Positions 51,489 through 60,409 of a stretch of 64,000 nucleotides of DNA are shown piece by piece. The stretch covers positions 1 through 64,000 of the forward strand of contig CAZJWJ010000012.1 in the NCBI GenBank assembly GCA_964549495.1, read 5' to 3'. The translations under genes and the position numbers were made by a program. Each line of letters begins with the position of its first letter. Within the stretch, counting starts at the first letter, position 1. Source of the DNA: JACKBJ01 sp964549495 (GTDB lineage Bacteria > Chloroflexota > Anaerolineae > Epilineales > Epilineaceae). The notes below the pieces were generated by a model. That model was not told the origin of the DNA, searched no databases, and worked only from the letters and a program-made list of their open reading frames with translations.

Positions 51489-52661
51489 TCAGGTCGAGTC
51501 GGCTTCGGCGGTTCCATCAGGGCCGGCGTCATCGGGCTTGGCGTCGTCAGAGCTGGCACCATCGCCCATCGACTCGGGAGCGCCGAGCTCGCCCTGCAGG
51601 ACGATCCGGCCCCGACCCGGGACGACGCGGCCGATCCGACGCGGGGACTCGCCGGCATCACGCAGGGCGTGGACCAGACCGTCGAGACCTTCCTCGGCCA
51701 CCGTGATCAAGAGGCCGCCGGAGGTCTGGGGGTCGAAGATCAGGGCCGAGGCCGTCGAATCCTCGGGCGGGAGCCGGTCGACACGATCTGCGAAGGCCTC
51801 GCGATTGCGCGAGGTTCCGCCGGGCACCGCGCCGGCATCGGCGTAGTCGAGCGCACCGGGCAGCAGCGGCAGCCGCCTCAGGTCGATCTCGAAGTCCAGA
51901 GGACACCCGGCGAGCATCTCCAGGGCATGTCCGACCAGCGCATAACCGGTGATGTCGGTGGCCGAGCTGGCGCCGTGCTCCAGCGCTAGCCGTCCCGCGG
52001 CGAGGTTGAGGCGGCGCATGGTTTGCGTCGCTTCGCGCAGATGCGCCGGATCCACCCGGCCCTGCTTCAGGGCGGTGGTGATCAAACCGCTGCCCAGGGG
52101 CTTGGTCAGGACCAAGCGGTCGCCCGGGCGCGCGCCGGCCTTGGCCAGAAAGTGCTCCGGGTGCACCCGGCCGACGACGGCCAGACCGTACTTGGGCTCG
52201 CGATCCTGGACGCTGTGGCCACCGGCCACCACGGCGCCGGCCGAGCGCACCGTCTCCGCGCCGCCGCGGAGGATCTCGGTGGCCACCTCGGCCGGCAGGT
52301 CCTCGGGCAGGGCCAGGAGGTTCAGGGCCAGGATCACCTCGCCGCCCATGGCGAAGACGTCGCTCATGGCGTTGGCGGCCGCGATGGCTCCGAACTCATA
52401 GGCGTCATCGACCACCGGCGGGAAGAAGTCGGTGGTCACGACGAGCGCCGTCTCCGCATCCATGCGATAGACGGCGGCATCGTCCGGGCGGTCCAGGCCG
52501 ACCAGGAGGTCGGGGTGATCCGCCGCGGGGAAGATCGACTTGAGCGGCTGCAGAACCTGCGCCAGGGCCTCCGCGCCCAACTTGGACGCTCAGCCGGCGC
52601 AGGCCGCGCGCTGGGTGAGCCGGATCTCTTCCCCGCTCATCCCAACCGTCTCGCGGATCAT
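51489..52661 (-). CDS. selD: Selenide, water dikinase, itself a selenoprotein (Sec at UGA)
   Basis: Makes selenophosphate from selenide and ATP for selenocysteine and selenouridine. Reading from ATG 52661 (AAGGGAG close upstream) gives EEIRLTQRAACAG, then a UGA at 52592-52590, then ASKLGAEALAQVL. The UGA falls exactly at the active-site position of SelD (Cys17 in E. coli, spaced three residues before catalytic Lys20; here Sec24 and K27), which is known to be Sec in many bacteria. Translated with Sec24 the protein is 390 residues. Later motifs are normal: DFFPPVVDDAYEFGAIAAANAMSD (in part), GGHSVQDREPKYGLAV, SATDITGYALVGHALEMLAG and FDPQTSGGLLI. An automatic call would start at TTG 52580 and miss the active site. 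The genome must therefore carry selA/selB/selC elsewhere. Confidence 0.93.
52546..52563 (-). promoter_or_regulatory. Bacterial SECIS-like hairpin of selD
   Basis: Starting 27 nt after the UGA on the coding strand, GGCGCAG pairs with CTGC-A-GCC (one bulged A) around a GUU loop. The loop lies 34-36 nt downstream of the UGA, within the roughly 16-37 nt window known for bSECIS elements, and it begins with G as usual. Confidence 0.6.
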
Positions 52662-52696
52662 CTTTGCTCCCTTGGGTCTCGGTCCTACCGCCGATC

Positions 52697-53827
52697 TCAG
52701 TCCTTCAGCCCCGATCCGGTGAGGGGGACGACGATACGCCATCCTGCGTCGATCACCTTGTCCAGCTTCACCAGGCCGGCCAGTCCCACCGCCGCGCTGG
52801 GTTCGACGAACCATCCGAGGTTGGCCGCCAAGGCCTGGCCGCGCTGGATCTCGGCCTCGCTGACGTTGACCATCGCACCCTCGCTCTTCCGAACGGCCGC
52901 CAGCACCTCGCGACCGCGCGGCGGCGACTCGATGCGGATGCCGCTGGCCAGGGTCGGTCGGGCCGCGGTCGGAGCCGCCTCGTCGGCGCCGCGCGTGAAG
53001 GCCTCGAAGATGGGCGCGCAGGAGGCCGCCTGCACCCCGTAGATGCGCGGCCGCCGCTCGATGAGCTCGGCCTCGAGCAGGGCCTCGAAGCCCAAGGCGA
53101 GACCCAACGCCAGCAGTCCGTTGCCCACCGGAACCACCAGGCAATCCGGTGCCTGACGGCCCATGTCCTCCCAGATCTCCCAGGCCATGGTCATCTGCCC
53201 GGCCAAGAAGAGCGGGCTGTAGACATGGCTGGCGTAGTAGGTCGACTTGCCCACGGCGGCCTGCGCGAGGTGGGCCGCCGCGTCGCGGCTTTCGGCCGAT
53301 GCGTCGATGGTGGCGCCGAAGGCTGCGGCCTGGCGCATCTTGGGCGCGGGTGTTCCGGCGGGCACGAAGACCTGGAGCGGGAGGTTGAGCCGGGCGGCAT
53401 AGGCGGCCAGGCTGGCCGCGGCATTGCCCGAGGAGTCGATGACCGCGGATCGCGCCTTGCTTTGCGCCAAGCCGGCGGCCATCAGGGCCGAGCCCCGATC
53501 CTTGTAGGAACCGCTGGGCTGGAGAAAGTCCAGCTTGACCCAGACCGGCATGCCGACGACCGAGGTCTCGAGCAGGGGCGTGGCGCCTTCGCCGAGTTTC
53601 AAGTCGTCGACCTCCACCGGGAACATCGCCCGGTAGCGCCAGATGCTGCGCTCCGCCTCGTCGATGGCCTCCGGATCGAACTCGGGAATCTCCGGCACCA
53701 GACATCCTCCGGCCGGACTCTGCCACGTGGCCATGTCCACTTCGAGCGATGCACCGTCGAGGCTGCAACGGCAAGGGATCTTCGGCGCCGCGGCCTTCTG
53801 GCCCTTGGTGGATTGCTTGCGCGCCAT
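52697..53827 (-). CDS. thrC: Threonine synthase-like PLP enzyme
   Basis: 376 residues, fold-type II PLP enzyme. The PLP lysine is K108 in PSGSYKDRGSALM; SSGNAAASLAAYAARLNLP is the phosphate-binding/substrate loop and PVGNGLLALGLALGF the glycine-rich loop. The N-terminus bears Cys residues (CRCSLDG, GGCLVPEIPEFD) as in zinc-bearing thrC proteins. It converts O-phosphohomoserine to threonine; a related 2-aminoacrylate-type role cannot be excluded. Begins directly behind the moaC stop. Confidence 0.85.
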   Translation of the reverse strand: MARKQSTKGQKAAAPKIPCRCSLDGASLEVDMATWQSPAGGCLVPEIPEFDPEAIDEAERSIWRYRAMFPVEVDDLKLGEGATPLLETSVVGMPVWVKLDFLQPSGSYKDRGSALMAAGLAQSKARSAVIDSSGNAAASLAAYAARLNLPLQVFVPAGTPAPKMRQAAAFGATIDASAESRDAAAHLAQAAVGKSTYYASHVYSPLFLAGQMTMAWEIWEDMGRQAPDCLVVPVGNGLLALGLALGFEALLEAELIERRPRIYGVQAASCAPIFEAFTRGADEAAPTAARPTLASGIRIESPPRGREVLAAVRKSEGAMVNVSEAEIQRGQALAANLGWFVEPSAAVGLAGLVKLDKVIDAGWRIVVPLTGSGLKD

Positions 53828-54331
53828 CTATTCCTCCCGGATCCAGTGACCGCCTTGGCCACCGCGCTTCTCGAGCAGCTCCAGCCCGGTGATGCGCATT
53901 CCGCGCTCGAGCGCCTTGGCCATGTCGTAGAGCGTCAGCAGGGCGACGGAGGTCGCCGTGAGGGCTTCCATCTCGACCCCGGTCGGGCCGGTGGTCCGCA
54001 CCGTGGTGGTCACCGTCAGTCCCAGCCACGGCTCGGCCGCGGCCTCGATGTCCAACTCGACCGCGCTCAGCGGCAGCGGATGGCAGAGCGGGATCAGATC
54101 GGAACAGCGCTTGGCGGCCTGGATGCCGGCCACACGCGCCACGGCCAGGGCGTCCCCCTTGACCAAGCCGCCTTCTTGAAAGGCATCCAAGGTCTCGGCC
54201 TTCATCTCGAGGCGTCCGCGGGCCCGCGCCTCGCGCTGGCTGGCCGGCTTGCCGCCGACATCGACCATGCGCGCACGGCCGGAGGCGTCGAGATGGGTCA
54301 GCCCGGAGCCGGCGAGATCCTCGCGGCTCAT
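53828..54331 (-). CDS. moaC: Cyclic pyranopterin monophosphate synthase MoaC
   Basis: 167 residues. Second step of molybdenum cofactor synthesis, forming cPMP from the MoaA product. Family motifs: LTHLDASGRARMVDVGGK, KGDALAVARVAGIQAAKR, CSDLIPLCHPLPLS and TGVEMEALTATSVALLTLYD, with the catalytic Asp/Lys positions kept. No other mo genes are near. Its ATG overlaps the upstream GT2 stop. Confidence 0.95.
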   Translation of the reverse strand: MSREDLAGSGLTHLDASGRARMVDVGGKPASQREARARGRLEMKAETLDAFQEGGLVKGDALAVARVAGIQAAKRCSDLIPLCHPLPLSAVELDIEAAAEPWLGLTVTTTVRTTGPTGVEMEALTATSVALLTLYDMAKALERGMRITGLELLEKRGGQGGHWIREE

Positions 54332-55068
54332 GGAGATGCCGGGCCTTCGCGCAGCCGCGTGAAGCGCACCCGAAGGAGACCGCGGATGTCCTCCATCGCC
54401 GTGGCCACGATCCGAACCCGGCTGTCCAGGTCCTCGATCCACTCCACCGGCACTTCGGCGATGCGATGGCCTTGCTGCTCGGCGCGCAGGAGGAGCTCGC
54501 TGTCGAAGAACCATTCGTTGTTCTCGATGCGCGGCACCAGGTCCTCGGCGACCTTGCGGCTGACCGCCTTGAAGCCGCATTGGGCGTCGCTGAAGCTGCG
54601 GCGCGGGAAGACCAGCTTGATCAGGAGGTTGTAGGCCCGGCTGATCAGCTCGCGGCGCCACTGACGGGTCACCCGCGCCCCGTGCTTGAGGCGCGATCCG
54701 ATGGCCAGGTCGTAGCCCTCCTCCAGGATGGAGGCGACCAAGGGTGGAAAGGCCTCGAGGTTGGTCGAGAGATCGACGTCCATGTAGGCCATCACGTCGG
54801 CATCGCTCGTCGACCAGGCGCGCTTGAGGGCCCGGCCGCGCCCCTTTTCTTCGAGGCGTAGGTAGCGGACCCGATCATCCTGCTCGGCCAAGCTCTCGCC
54901 GACGGCTCGAGTGCCGTCGTTGGATGCGTTGTCGGCCACCACGATCCGCCAGTCATAGGGCAGGGATCGCGCCAGGAAGTCGGCGAGCTGGGAGACCGAG
55001 TCGGCCAGCACGTGGGCTTCGTTGTAGACCGGAATGACGGCGTCGACGCGGGCTCGCGCGTCCGGCAT
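54328..55068 (-). CDS. Family 2 glycosyltransferase, dolichol-phosphate-mannose-synthase-like
   Basis: 246 residues, soluble GT-A fold without C-terminal membrane helices. DAVIPVYNEAHVLADSVSQL opens it, NASNDGTRAVGESLAEQ is the nucleotide loop, YMDVDLSTN near residue 94 is the metal-binding Asp triad and SFSDAQCGFKAVSR the acceptor-side motif. Likely transfers a sugar from a nucleotide donor to polyprenyl phosphate, which could feed the GT39-like protein at 8.7 kb. ATG 55068 with GAGGAAG 6 nt upstream. First gene of the long leftward array and divergent from smc through a symmetric promoter. Confidence 0.87.
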   Translation of the reverse strand: MPDARARVDAVIPVYNEAHVLADSVSQLADFLARSLPYDWRIVVADNASNDGTRAVGESLAEQDDRVRYLRLEEKGRGRALKRAWSTSDADVMAYMDVDLSTNLEAFPPLVASILEEGYDLAIGSRLKHGARVTRQWRRELISRAYNLLIKLVFPRRSFSDAQCGFKAVSRKVAEDLVPRIENNEWFFDSELLLRAEQQGHRIAEVPVEWIEDLDSRVRIVATAMEDIRGLLRVRFTRLREGPASP

Positions 55069-55102
55069 CGGGGCTTCCTCTCGTGGGTCGAAGGCTCGCG
55101 AG

Positions 55103-55140
55103 AGTATAGCACAGGCGGCCCTCCGAGCCTGTGCTATACT
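55103..55140. promoter_or_regulatory. Symmetric divergent promoter between the GT2 array and smc
   Basis: AGTATAGCACAGGC (55103-55116) and GCCTGTGCTATACT (55127-55140) are perfect inverted repeats with a 10-bp spacer. Each arm contains an extended -10 box TGCTATACT, so the same sequence serves both strands. The rightward box ends 7 bp before the smc GTG, implying a leaderless mRNA. Confidence 0.7.
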
Positions 55141-55147
55141 CCGCCGC

Positions 55148-58100
55148 GTGCGCGTCAAGGAGATCGCGGTCCAGGGCTTCAAGAGCTTTGCCAACCGCCA
55201 CCGCTTCGTCTTCCCCAGCGGCATCACCGCCATCGTCGGCCCCAACGGCAGCGGCAAGTCCAACGTCGCCGACGCGATCCGGTGGGTGCTGGGCGAACAG
55301 CGCGCCTCCAACCTGCGCGCCAAGCGCACCGAGGACGTGATCTTCGCCGGCACGGAAGGCCGCGCCCGCAGCGGCATGGCCCAGGTCAGCATCACCTTCG
55401 ACAACGAGGACGCTTGGCTCGACCTGGACTTCCCCGAGGTGACCATCGGCCGACGCGCCAGCCGGGACGGGGTCAGCCAGCTCACGGTCAACGATGCCCA
55501 GGTGCGGCTGCGCGACGTGCTCGACCTGCTCGGCGGCCGGCTGGGCCAGGGCAACTACACGGTCATCGGACAAGGCATGGTCGACTCGGCCCTGGCCTTG
55601 CGCCCGGAGGACCGGCGCGCCCTGGTCGACGAGGCAGCCGGTTTGGTCCCCCTGCAGCGCAAGCGCGACCGCAGCTTGCGGCGCCTGAGCGAGGTCGACG
55701 AGAACCTGACCCGCGTCCGGGACATCTTGGAGGAAACCGGCCCGCGCCTGCGCCGGCTCGCGCGGCTCTCCGAGCGCGCGGCGCGCCACCAGGAGGTGGC
55801 AGGGGCGTTGCGCGAAGCCCTGACGGCCTGGTACGGTCACCACTGGTACCGGGCGCGCCGGGAACGCGATGCGGCGCTGGCGGCGGTGCGCGAGGCGCAG
55901 AAGCGCGTGGACGCCGCCAAGGCCGGCCTGGAAGCTGCGATCGAAGAGCGGCGCCAACGCGAGAAGTCCATGGCCGAGAAGGAAGGCGAACTCGACCGGC
56001 TGCGCCGCGAGCGGGAGGATCGACTCCGACGGGACGCCGAGGCCCGACAGGCGGCGGCGGTGGCCGAAACCCGACTGGAGCATCTGCGACAGCGCCTGGC
56101 CGAGGTCGAGGAAGGCGCCGAGCGTGATGCGGAGACCCTGGAGCGATCGAAGGCCCGGCTGGACGCCCGGCAGGCGGAGCTGGCCGAGGCCGACGAGGAG
56201 GTCGAGCGCCGGTCGCGGGCCCAGCAGGATGCCCGAGCGCGACTGGAGGAGGCCGAGGCCGATCGCCAGCGGCGGCAGGCCTCCATCGACGCCTCGCGCG
56301 CCGAGATCCTCCGGCAGCGCAGCCAGGGCCAGGCCTTGCGCGAACGCATCGCCGCCAGCGAACAGGAGGCTGAAGAGCGCCGGGAGCGCCGGGCCGAGGA
56401 GATCGAGCGGCTCGAGGCGCTCGAGTCGACCTTGGCGAAGGCCCAAGACCAGCTGGAGCTGGCCAGAACCGAGCACGAGGCGCGCGAGGCCAGGGTGGCC
56501 GATTGCAGCCGCGCGCTGGGCGAGGCGGAATCGCGGCGCCAAGCCGCCGAGGACCGTTTGCGAGATGCCCGCGATGCCCGGGCCGAGGCCCGGGCGCGGC
56601 GCGAAGCCGTGGCGGCCCGTTCCGACGCGCTTGACACCCTGGCCGGGGAGCTGGATGAGAGCCGGCAGGTCATGGAGGCGCTCGAGGAGGGCCAAGGCGA
56701 CGCCATCGAAGCGCTGGGACGGGTCGGCGAGCTTTTGGAGGTCGACGAGGCGTGGGAGGCCGCGGCCGCGGCGAGCCTCGGCTCGATCGTCCAGGCCATC
56801 GTCTTCTCTCGACCCCACGAGGTCGATGTGGCGCTGACCCTGGCCCGGCGCGATGCCCATGGATCACTGGCGCTGATCGACCTAGAGAGCGCCCGAGCGA
56901 TGCCGGACGCCGGCGCGACAGCCGGCTCCGGAGAGGACTGGACGGACGCGCTTTCGCATTGCCGCTCGCCACGCGCCCCCGGTCTGGCGCGAGCCCTTCT
57001 TCAGGCAACCTGCTTCGCCGAGGATCTCGAGCGTGCGCGGCAGCTCCTCGGCGAGGGCGCTGCCTGCGATCGGGTGGCGACCCGCGGCGGTCTCTTGCTC
57101 CATCGTTCGGGCCTGGTCACCGGCGGGCGAACGGCTCGCCGCATCCTCGAGCTGGAGCGCGAGCGGCGCGCCCTGCCGGCGGAAGCCGAGCGGGCGAAGG
57201 CGGCGCTCGCGCGAGCGGAAGCGGCGCTCGCCGAGGCATTGGAGGCGCGCACGTCCATCGAGCACGAGATCGGCCGGCACAACCGGGAGCGGCTGGAGTT
57301 GGCGCGGCTGCGGAGCGAGAGCGCGGCCTCGCTGGAAACGGCCGAGGCGTCCTTGGCACGGGCGACCCGGGAGCGGGAATGGGCCATCGAGCGCAGGGAT
57401 GGTCTTGGCCAGCAAATCGAGGCCCTGGAGCGGGAAGCCGAGGCGAACGAGCAGCGCCTGGCCAAGACCGAGCCGGAACAGCAGCGCCTCGAGTTGCAGC
57501 TGGAGACGGCGGAGCAGGATCTGGCCAAGACCGATCTGGAAGGCCTGCGTCAGGCCCTGGCCGAGGCCACGTCCGAAACCTCGACGGCCGCCCAAGAGCG
57601 AGCCGGTCAGCGAGCGCTGCTCGAGGCGGCAACGCGCGAGCTCGAGGCGGCCCGTCAGGCCATCGCCTCGCGGAGGCAGCGAGCCGAGTCGATCCGAGCC
57701 CGGCTGCGCGAGCTCGAGGACGAGACCCAGGGACTTCAAGGTTCGGCCGGCTCGCAGGAGAGCGAGCTCAACGAGATCGACGACGCCATCGGGCCGCTGG
57801 AGTCGGCGGTCGCCGACGGCCGGATCGCCCTGCGCACCCTCGGCGAAGCCAACGAAGAGGCACGGCGAGCGCTGGCCCATTCGGAGTCGGAGCATTCGGA
57901 GCTGCGCATCACGGCGACCCGCAAGGAAGATCGTCTGGAGCGGCTCTTCGATCAGCTCCGCGGTGACGAGGAATGGCTGGACTTCGAGTTGCCCGAACAG
58001 CTTGAATTGGGCGCCTCGCTGCGCATCCCCCTCGCGCCAGTCGACGAGCTCCCCGAAGGCGCGGCGGAGGCCTTGGCGAGCCTCCGCCGGCAGATGCGCG

Positions 58101-58696
58101 CTATCGGCGCCATCGACCAGGAGGCCTTGGACGCCTATTCCGAAACCGCCGAACGGCATCGAACGCTCAGCGAGCAGGAGCGCGATCTGGTGGCCGCCGA
58201 AGCGGATCTCCGGCAGCTCTTGGAGAGCCTCGAGAGCGAGATGCGGTCGCGCTTCGAGCGCACCTTCGGTGCGGTCGCGACGGCCTTCGCAGAGTTCTTT
58301 CCGCTGCTCTTCGGCGGCGGAGAGGCAGAGCTGGTGCTCGAAGACGAAGGCTCCGGCGGGCTGGACATCATGGCCCGACCGCCGGGAAAGCGGCGCCAGC
58401 CTCTCAACCTGCTCTCGGGTGGCGAACGCGCCCTGACGGCGGTGGCCCTGATCTTCGCCTTGCTGCAGGTCAGCCGTACGCCCTTCGTGGTGCTCGACGA
58501 GGTGGACGCGGCCTTGGACGAAGCCAACGTCAATCGCTTCTGCGCCGCGCTGGAGAAGCTGGCCGAGAACATCCAGGTGGTGATCATCACCCACAACCGC
58601 GGCACCATCGAGACCGCCGGCACGGTCTACGGCGTGACCATGGCCGAGGATGGTGCCAGCCAGATCATCAGCCTGCGGGTCGATGCGGTCGCGTGA
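55148..58696 (+). CDS. smc: Chromosome segregation ATPase SMC
   Basis: 1182 residues, GTG start in the predicted transcription start zone. Walker A GPNGSGKSNVADAIRWVLGE near residue 31, long Arg/Glu/Ala-rich coiled coils (about 170-510 and 660-1020), hinge near 512-655 (DEAWEAAAAASLGSIVQAIVF) and the C-terminal head with LLSGGERALTAVALIFALLQ near 1088 and Walker B FVVLDEVDAALDEANV near 1113. It forms the condensin ring with ScpA/ScpB, which are not in this window. The ATG of a protease-like gene lies just behind its stop. Confidence 0.97.
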   Translation: MRVKEIAVQGFKSFANRHRFVFPSGITAIVGPNGSGKSNVADAIRWVLGEQRASNLRAKRTEDVIFAGTEGRARSGMAQVSITFDNEDAWLDLDFPEVTIGRRASRDGVSQLTVNDAQVRLRDVLDLLGGRLGQGNYTVIGQGMVDSALALRPEDRRALVDEAAGLVPLQRKRDRSLRRLSEVDENLTRVRDILEETGPRLRRLARLSERAARHQEVAGALREALTAWYGHHWYRARRERDAALAAVREAQKRVDAAKAGLEAAIEERRQREKSMAEKEGELDRLRREREDRLRRDAEARQAAAVAETRLEHLRQRLAEVEEGAERDAETLERSKARLDARQAELAEADEEVERRSRAQQDARARLEEAEADRQRRQASIDASRAEILRQRSQGQALRERIAASEQEAEERRERRAEEIERLEALESTLAKAQDQLELARTEHEAREARVADCSRALGEAESRRQAAEDRLRDARDARAEARARREAVAARSDALDTLAGELDESRQVMEALEEGQGDAIEALGRVGELLEVDEAWEAAAAASLGSIVQAIVFSRPHEVDVALTLARRDAHGSLALIDLESARAMPDAGATAGSGEDWTDALSHCRSPRAPGLARALLQATCFAEDLERARQLLGEGAACDRVATRGGLLLHRSGLVTGGRTARRILELERERRALPAEAERAKAALARAEAALAEALEARTSIEHEIGRHNRERLELARLRSESAASLETAEASLARATREREWAIERRDGLGQQIEALEREAEANEQRLAKTEPEQQRLELQLETAEQDLAKTDLEGLRQALAEATSETSTAAQERAGQRALLEAATRELEAARQAIASRRQRAESIRARLRELEDETQGLQGSAGSQESELNEIDDAIGPLESAVADGRIALRTLGEANEEARRALAHSESEHSELRITATRKEDRLERLFDQLRGDEEWLDFELPEQLELGASLRIPLAPVDELPEGAAEALASLRRQMRAIGAIDQEALDAYSETAERHRTLSEQERDLVAAEADLRQLLESLESEMRSRFERTFGAVATAFAEFFPLLFGGGEAELVLEDEGSGGLDIMARPPGKRRQPLNLLSGGERALTAVALIFALLQVSRTPFVVLDEVDAALDEANVNRFCAALEKLAENIQVVIITHNRGTIETAGTVYGVTMAEDGASQIISLRVDAVA

Positions 58697-58721
58697 GCGG
58701 CTCGCGGGGCGCCGGATCCGG

Positions 58722-60242
58722 ATGCCTGGGTCCGGACGAAGGCCTGCCGGAACCCTCTCGATCCGCCTGCTGCTCATGCTCGCGGTGTCGGCGAGCCTGA
58801 ACGGCTCGCCCGGGGGCGACGCCAGCGCGCAGGGCCGATCGCCCGACGCTCGCGTTCTGGAGATCCGCAGTCACTCGACGATCGAGACGACGATCGAGAC
58901 CGGCCCCCTGGCCCGCGGCAGGGCGGCCCGGCTCCTCGGCCCACCCAATTCGATCACGCCGAGCGGGAAGACCGAGGAGCTGGAAGGCTTCTGGAGCTGG
59001 GATTTCCATCTGGAACGTTACTTCCGGCTTCGCGCACGCCGCGTCCACGTCAGCCCATCGGTGTGGATCTACGTCGAGGAGGGCTTGACCCTGCCCGGAC
59101 CCGACCTGCTGCGGATCGCCGGCTTCTTCGAGGATCGAGCCCTGCCCGATCTCCGGCGTGTCCTCGGATCGGAGCCTCGGCCCGGGATCGACGGTCAGGA
59201 TGCGGTCACCGTGCTGCTGACCGACATTCGCGACGCGCATCATCACCGACTGCCGGCGGAAGAATTCGTCAGCGGATACTTCGATCCGGCCAACCAACGG
59301 CGCCAGGCCGATCTGGACGCCCAGGACGCGGGCCGGCGATCCAACGAGCGCGAGATGATCTACATCGACATCGGAGCGCCGGTGGACAGCAGCCAGGACG
59401 ACATCCTGCGCGCGATCGCGCACGAGCTGGCACATCTCGTGCTCTGGAATGCAGATCCCGACGAGGAAGCCTGGTTGGAGGAGGGGCTCTCCGAGCTGGG
59501 CGCCTTCCTGTCCGGGCTGGGACATCCGCGCCAACACGTCAACCTGTACTTGCGAAACACCGAGCTCGCGCTGACCAGCTGGAGCGGTGAGCCCGAGGAG
59601 ATCGGCAAGGGGTATCTCTTCGCGCTCTATCTGCACGATCGCTTCGAGCTCGCCGATCCGGGCTGGCTGCGAGACCTCGTGGCCTCGGAGATGGCGGGCA
59701 TCCGCGGACTGGAGGGCATCTTGGCCGGTGAAGGCGTCAGCCCGGCGGAGGTCTTCTTGGACTTCCTCTTGGCACTTCATCTCGCCGGCTCCGCACCGGA
59801 TGACCCGCGCTTCCGATTCGCCTCGATCCAGCTGGGCAGCAGCCAGCCACCCGATGGCTTTCGCGCTCCGGCCGCACGCCGTCACGACAGTGATCGGCCG
59901 CTCGACGATGTCGTCAGCCTGGATGCCTGGTCGGCGAACGTGCGCAGGATCTCGCATGGCCAGAGGGACCTCCGGGTCCGCATGAGCCTCTCGCAGCGCG
60001 CTTGCGCCGCCCTGTCGATTCAGGATCTGTCGCGCGAGCCCGCCGCACCCCTCGTGGACGGCTTCTGCCTCCGCCAGGCCGCCGACCGGCATTGGAGGAT
60101 CCCGGCGCTCGCCGAGGGAAGCGGGCCGGCCGAGCTCCTGAGCATCCAGATCAATCCCGAGACCCGAGCCGTGCCGGCCGGGTTCCGCCTGGACATCGAT
60201 GTCGGATTCCAAGCTTTCTTGCCCAGCCTGCATCGGCGTTGA
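58722..60242 (+). CDS. Exported gluzincin-like metalloprotease
   Basis: About 506 residues. Signal peptide (SIRLLLMLAVSASLNG). The zinc site HELAH (H234, E235, H238) in ILRAIAHELAHLVLWNADPDEE is followed after about 16 residues by WLEEGLSELGAFL, whose Glu is the third ligand, the M1/M30-like pattern. A Tyr/Leu-rich helical part and a beta-rich C-terminus follow, ending IDVGFQAFLPSLHRR. Start unclear: ATG 58722 or ATG 58683 (the latter overlaps the smc end by 14 bp); neither has a strong ribosome site. Substrate unknown. Confidence 0.7.
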   Translation: MPGSGRRPAGTLSIRLLLMLAVSASLNGSPGGDASAQGRSPDARVLEIRSHSTIETTIETGPLARGRAARLLGPPNSITPSGKTEELEGFWSWDFHLERYFRLRARRVHVSPSVWIYVEEGLTLPGPDLLRIAGFFEDRALPDLRRVLGSEPRPGIDGQDAVTVLLTDIRDAHHHRLPAEEFVSGYFDPANQRRQADLDAQDAGRRSNEREMIYIDIGAPVDSSQDDILRAIAHELAHLVLWNADPDEEAWLEEGLSELGAFLSGLGHPRQHVNLYLRNTELALTSWSGEPEEIGKGYLFALYLHDRFELADPGWLRDLVASEMAGIRGLEGILAGEGVSPAEVFLDFLLALHLAGSAPDDPRFRFASIQLGSSQPPDGFRAPAARRHDSDRPLDDVVSLDAWSANVRRISHGQRDLRVRMSLSQRACAALSIQDLSREPAAPLVDGFCLRQAADRHWRIPALAEGSGPAELLSIQINPETRAVPAGFRLDIDVGFQAFLPSLHRR

Positions 60243-60259
60243 GACGTTGGACGGCACCA

Positions 60260-60283
60260 TCTCGACATGTTATCATGCCGAGA
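60260..60283. promoter_or_regulatory. Palindrome around an extended -10 box before the beta-helix gene
   Basis: TCTCGACATG and CATGCCGAGA pair (9 of 10) with a TTAT centre. The centre reads TGTTATCAT on the plus strand, an extended -10 box, so this could be a promoter with overlapping operator. As a hairpin it could also end transcription of the preceding gene. Confidence 0.4.
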
Positions 60284-60409
60284 CGGGCGGAGTGCGCCCT
60301 TCGCCCATCGGTCGAAGCTTTCATGTTGCGCGTCATTACGCTCGAAGATCTTCCCGCCATCATCGCGGCCCGGGTCCGCTCGGGCATCAGTATCAGGAGC
60401 ATGGAGACC

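Noticed and set aside
55117..55126. Reading the smc/GT2 inverted repeat as a LexA box or terminator
   Set aside because: Known LexA boxes have a different sequence, and the repeat lies between two divergent starts, where a terminator makes no sense.
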